Part shown: piece by piece, positions 63,162 to 64,000 of the stretch
Layout of the letters: each line of letters opens with the position of its first letter
How positions within the stretch are numbered: the first letter of the stretch is position 1
DNA from: Saprospiraceae bacterium
GTDB taxonomy: Bacteria; Bacteroidota; Bacteroidia; Chitinophagales; Saprospiraceae
Length of the DNA: 64,000 bases
Direction: 5' to 3'
NCBI GenBank assembly: GCA_016714785.1
Contig: JADKCC010000010.1
Coordinates: 62,001-126,000 of the forward strand
Program-made: the position numbers and the translations under genes
The notes under the pieces: generated by a model
Told to the model about the DNA's origin: nothing
The model's database searches: none
The model's input: only the letters and a program-made list of their open reading frames with translations

Positions 63162-64000
63162 TATCTCTTTGTTGCTTTTTGCGACATTGATAAGTTTTGA
63201 CTTATCTGCTACAGATTTGAGAATAAGTTTAGATCATGAGCTCAAAAAGTCTTATAGCAAAGAGTATCCTATAGATCAAAGTGGTACCGTAGAACTTAGC
63301 AATAGGTATGGTAAAATAGATATTAAAACTTGGAACAAACCATCAGTAAAAGTAGATGTCATTGTCATAGTAAAAGCATCTAATAAAAGCAATGCTGAAG
63401 ATAAAATGCAGGAGATTGGCATCACAATAAACAAAGTTGGTAACAATGTGGTAGCAGTTACCGACATCAATTCGTCCAATCAATCTTGGTGGAGCTCATG
63501 GTGGAATGCTTCAGGAAATATTAAGATTGAGATCAATTATACGGTGTATATGCCTTCGGATCAAAAGTCTATTATAGAAAACAAGTATGGAAATATACAT
63601 TTACCAGACTTGAATGCAAAAACATCTATCAATTTGAAGTATGGCAATCTACAGGCTCAGAATATTGATGGTGATCTTTTAATGGACCTTTCGTATGGCA
63701 AAGCTACCTTAAGTAATGTTAAAAACCTTACTGCTTCATTGGCATACTCAGACCTAAGATGTACATCTAGCGGAACTACCACTATATTAAATACTAAATA
63801 TTCAAAAGTCTATATCGACAATGCTAAAACCCTTACGGCTACAAGCAAATACGATAATTATAAAATAACCAATGCGACCACCATCACCATGACAGGAGCA
63901 TACAATGACATCACCTTAGGTACATTGGGAAGTGGAACCTTTACATTAAAATATACTGGTATGGAGATAAATTCACTTGGGAGTGCATTAACTGCTGATG
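63135..64000 (+). CDS. Exported DUF4097-like repeat protein (cut by window edge)
   Basis: ATG at 63135, overlapping the previous gene by 27 nt, open to the right edge (288 codons). Signal peptide (SLLLFATLISFDLSA), then repeated beta strands with a NRYGKIDIKTW / NKYGNIHLPDL / LKYGNLQAQNI / LSYGKATLSNV / TKYSKVYIDN pattern, the YG-n-I/V repeats of DUF4097 (putative adhesin) proteins. Encoded in an ECF sigma/anti-sigma operon, so likely envelope-stress related. Confidence 0.8.

Overview
The window is a piece of chromosome from a low-GC member of the Bacteroidota, most like the Saprospiria/Chitinophagia side of the phylum. The signs are secreted proteins with type IX secretion (T9SS) C-terminal sorting domains, DUF4249 lipoproteins paired with carboxypeptidase-like TonB-dependent receptors, FecI/FecR pairs, weak Shine-Dalgarno sequences, several TTG starts and TAnnTTTG -7 promoter boxes. 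No rRNA operon or CRISPR array was seen. There is one tRNA, tRNA-His(GTG).

Left part (1-11.4 kb): a cut-off methyltransferase and a PKD/T9SS protein are followed by an accessory island. The island holds a higBA toxin-antitoxin pair, an IS91-type element with a frameshifted tyrosine recombinase, an IS110-type element with a frameshifted transposase, and small cassette-like ORFs on the minus strand. Four imperfect palindromes with integron attC-like architecture sit among them. The island ends in an unusual non-coding array of about 36 degenerate units with a strict 21-bp period (10631-11399).

11.4-21.8 kb: a metal-linked operon (DUF4625 lipoprotein, MbnH-like dihaem protein, MbnP-like protein, CDVCGC outer-membrane protein, small Cys protein), then the housekeeping genes birA, rsfS, ftsH, a HerA-like ATPase and purA.

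21.8-40 kb: a hairpin-rich tandem-repeat intergenic region, a giant BNR/discoidin T9SS protein, a J-like protein with formiminotransferase-cyclodeaminase, a DUF4249/TonB-receptor/LytS-LytTR block, and a TetR-controlled MacAB-TolC-type efflux operon. A 35-nt exact direct repeat, the last codons of the efflux ATPase gene, brackets the receptor and two-component block.

40-52 kb: a second higBA pair, then a six-gene minus-strand operon: Hsp31 deglycase, SDR, 4-TM protein, bestrophin, LCIB-type (theta) carbonic anhydrase and AraC regulator. This operon is the most interesting locus. It resembles the bestrophin plus LCIB partnership of the algal CO2-concentrating mechanism and has two direct half-sites 21 bp apart upstream. 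The bestrophin reading frame is broken once. Next comes a full FecI-FecR-FecA-like set with a DUF4249 lipoprotein.

52-64 kb: tRNA-His, an HMA copper-chaperone-like protein, a T9SS cytochrome-like protein with two CxxCH motifs, a DapA-like lyase with an aldehyde dehydrogenase (hydroxyproline or sugar-acid catabolism), an orphan ECF/FecR pair behind aroQ, recQ, kdsD, and an ECF sigma factor/anti-sigma/DUF4097-like operon cut by the right edge. All functional names rest on motifs read by eye; no database search was possible.
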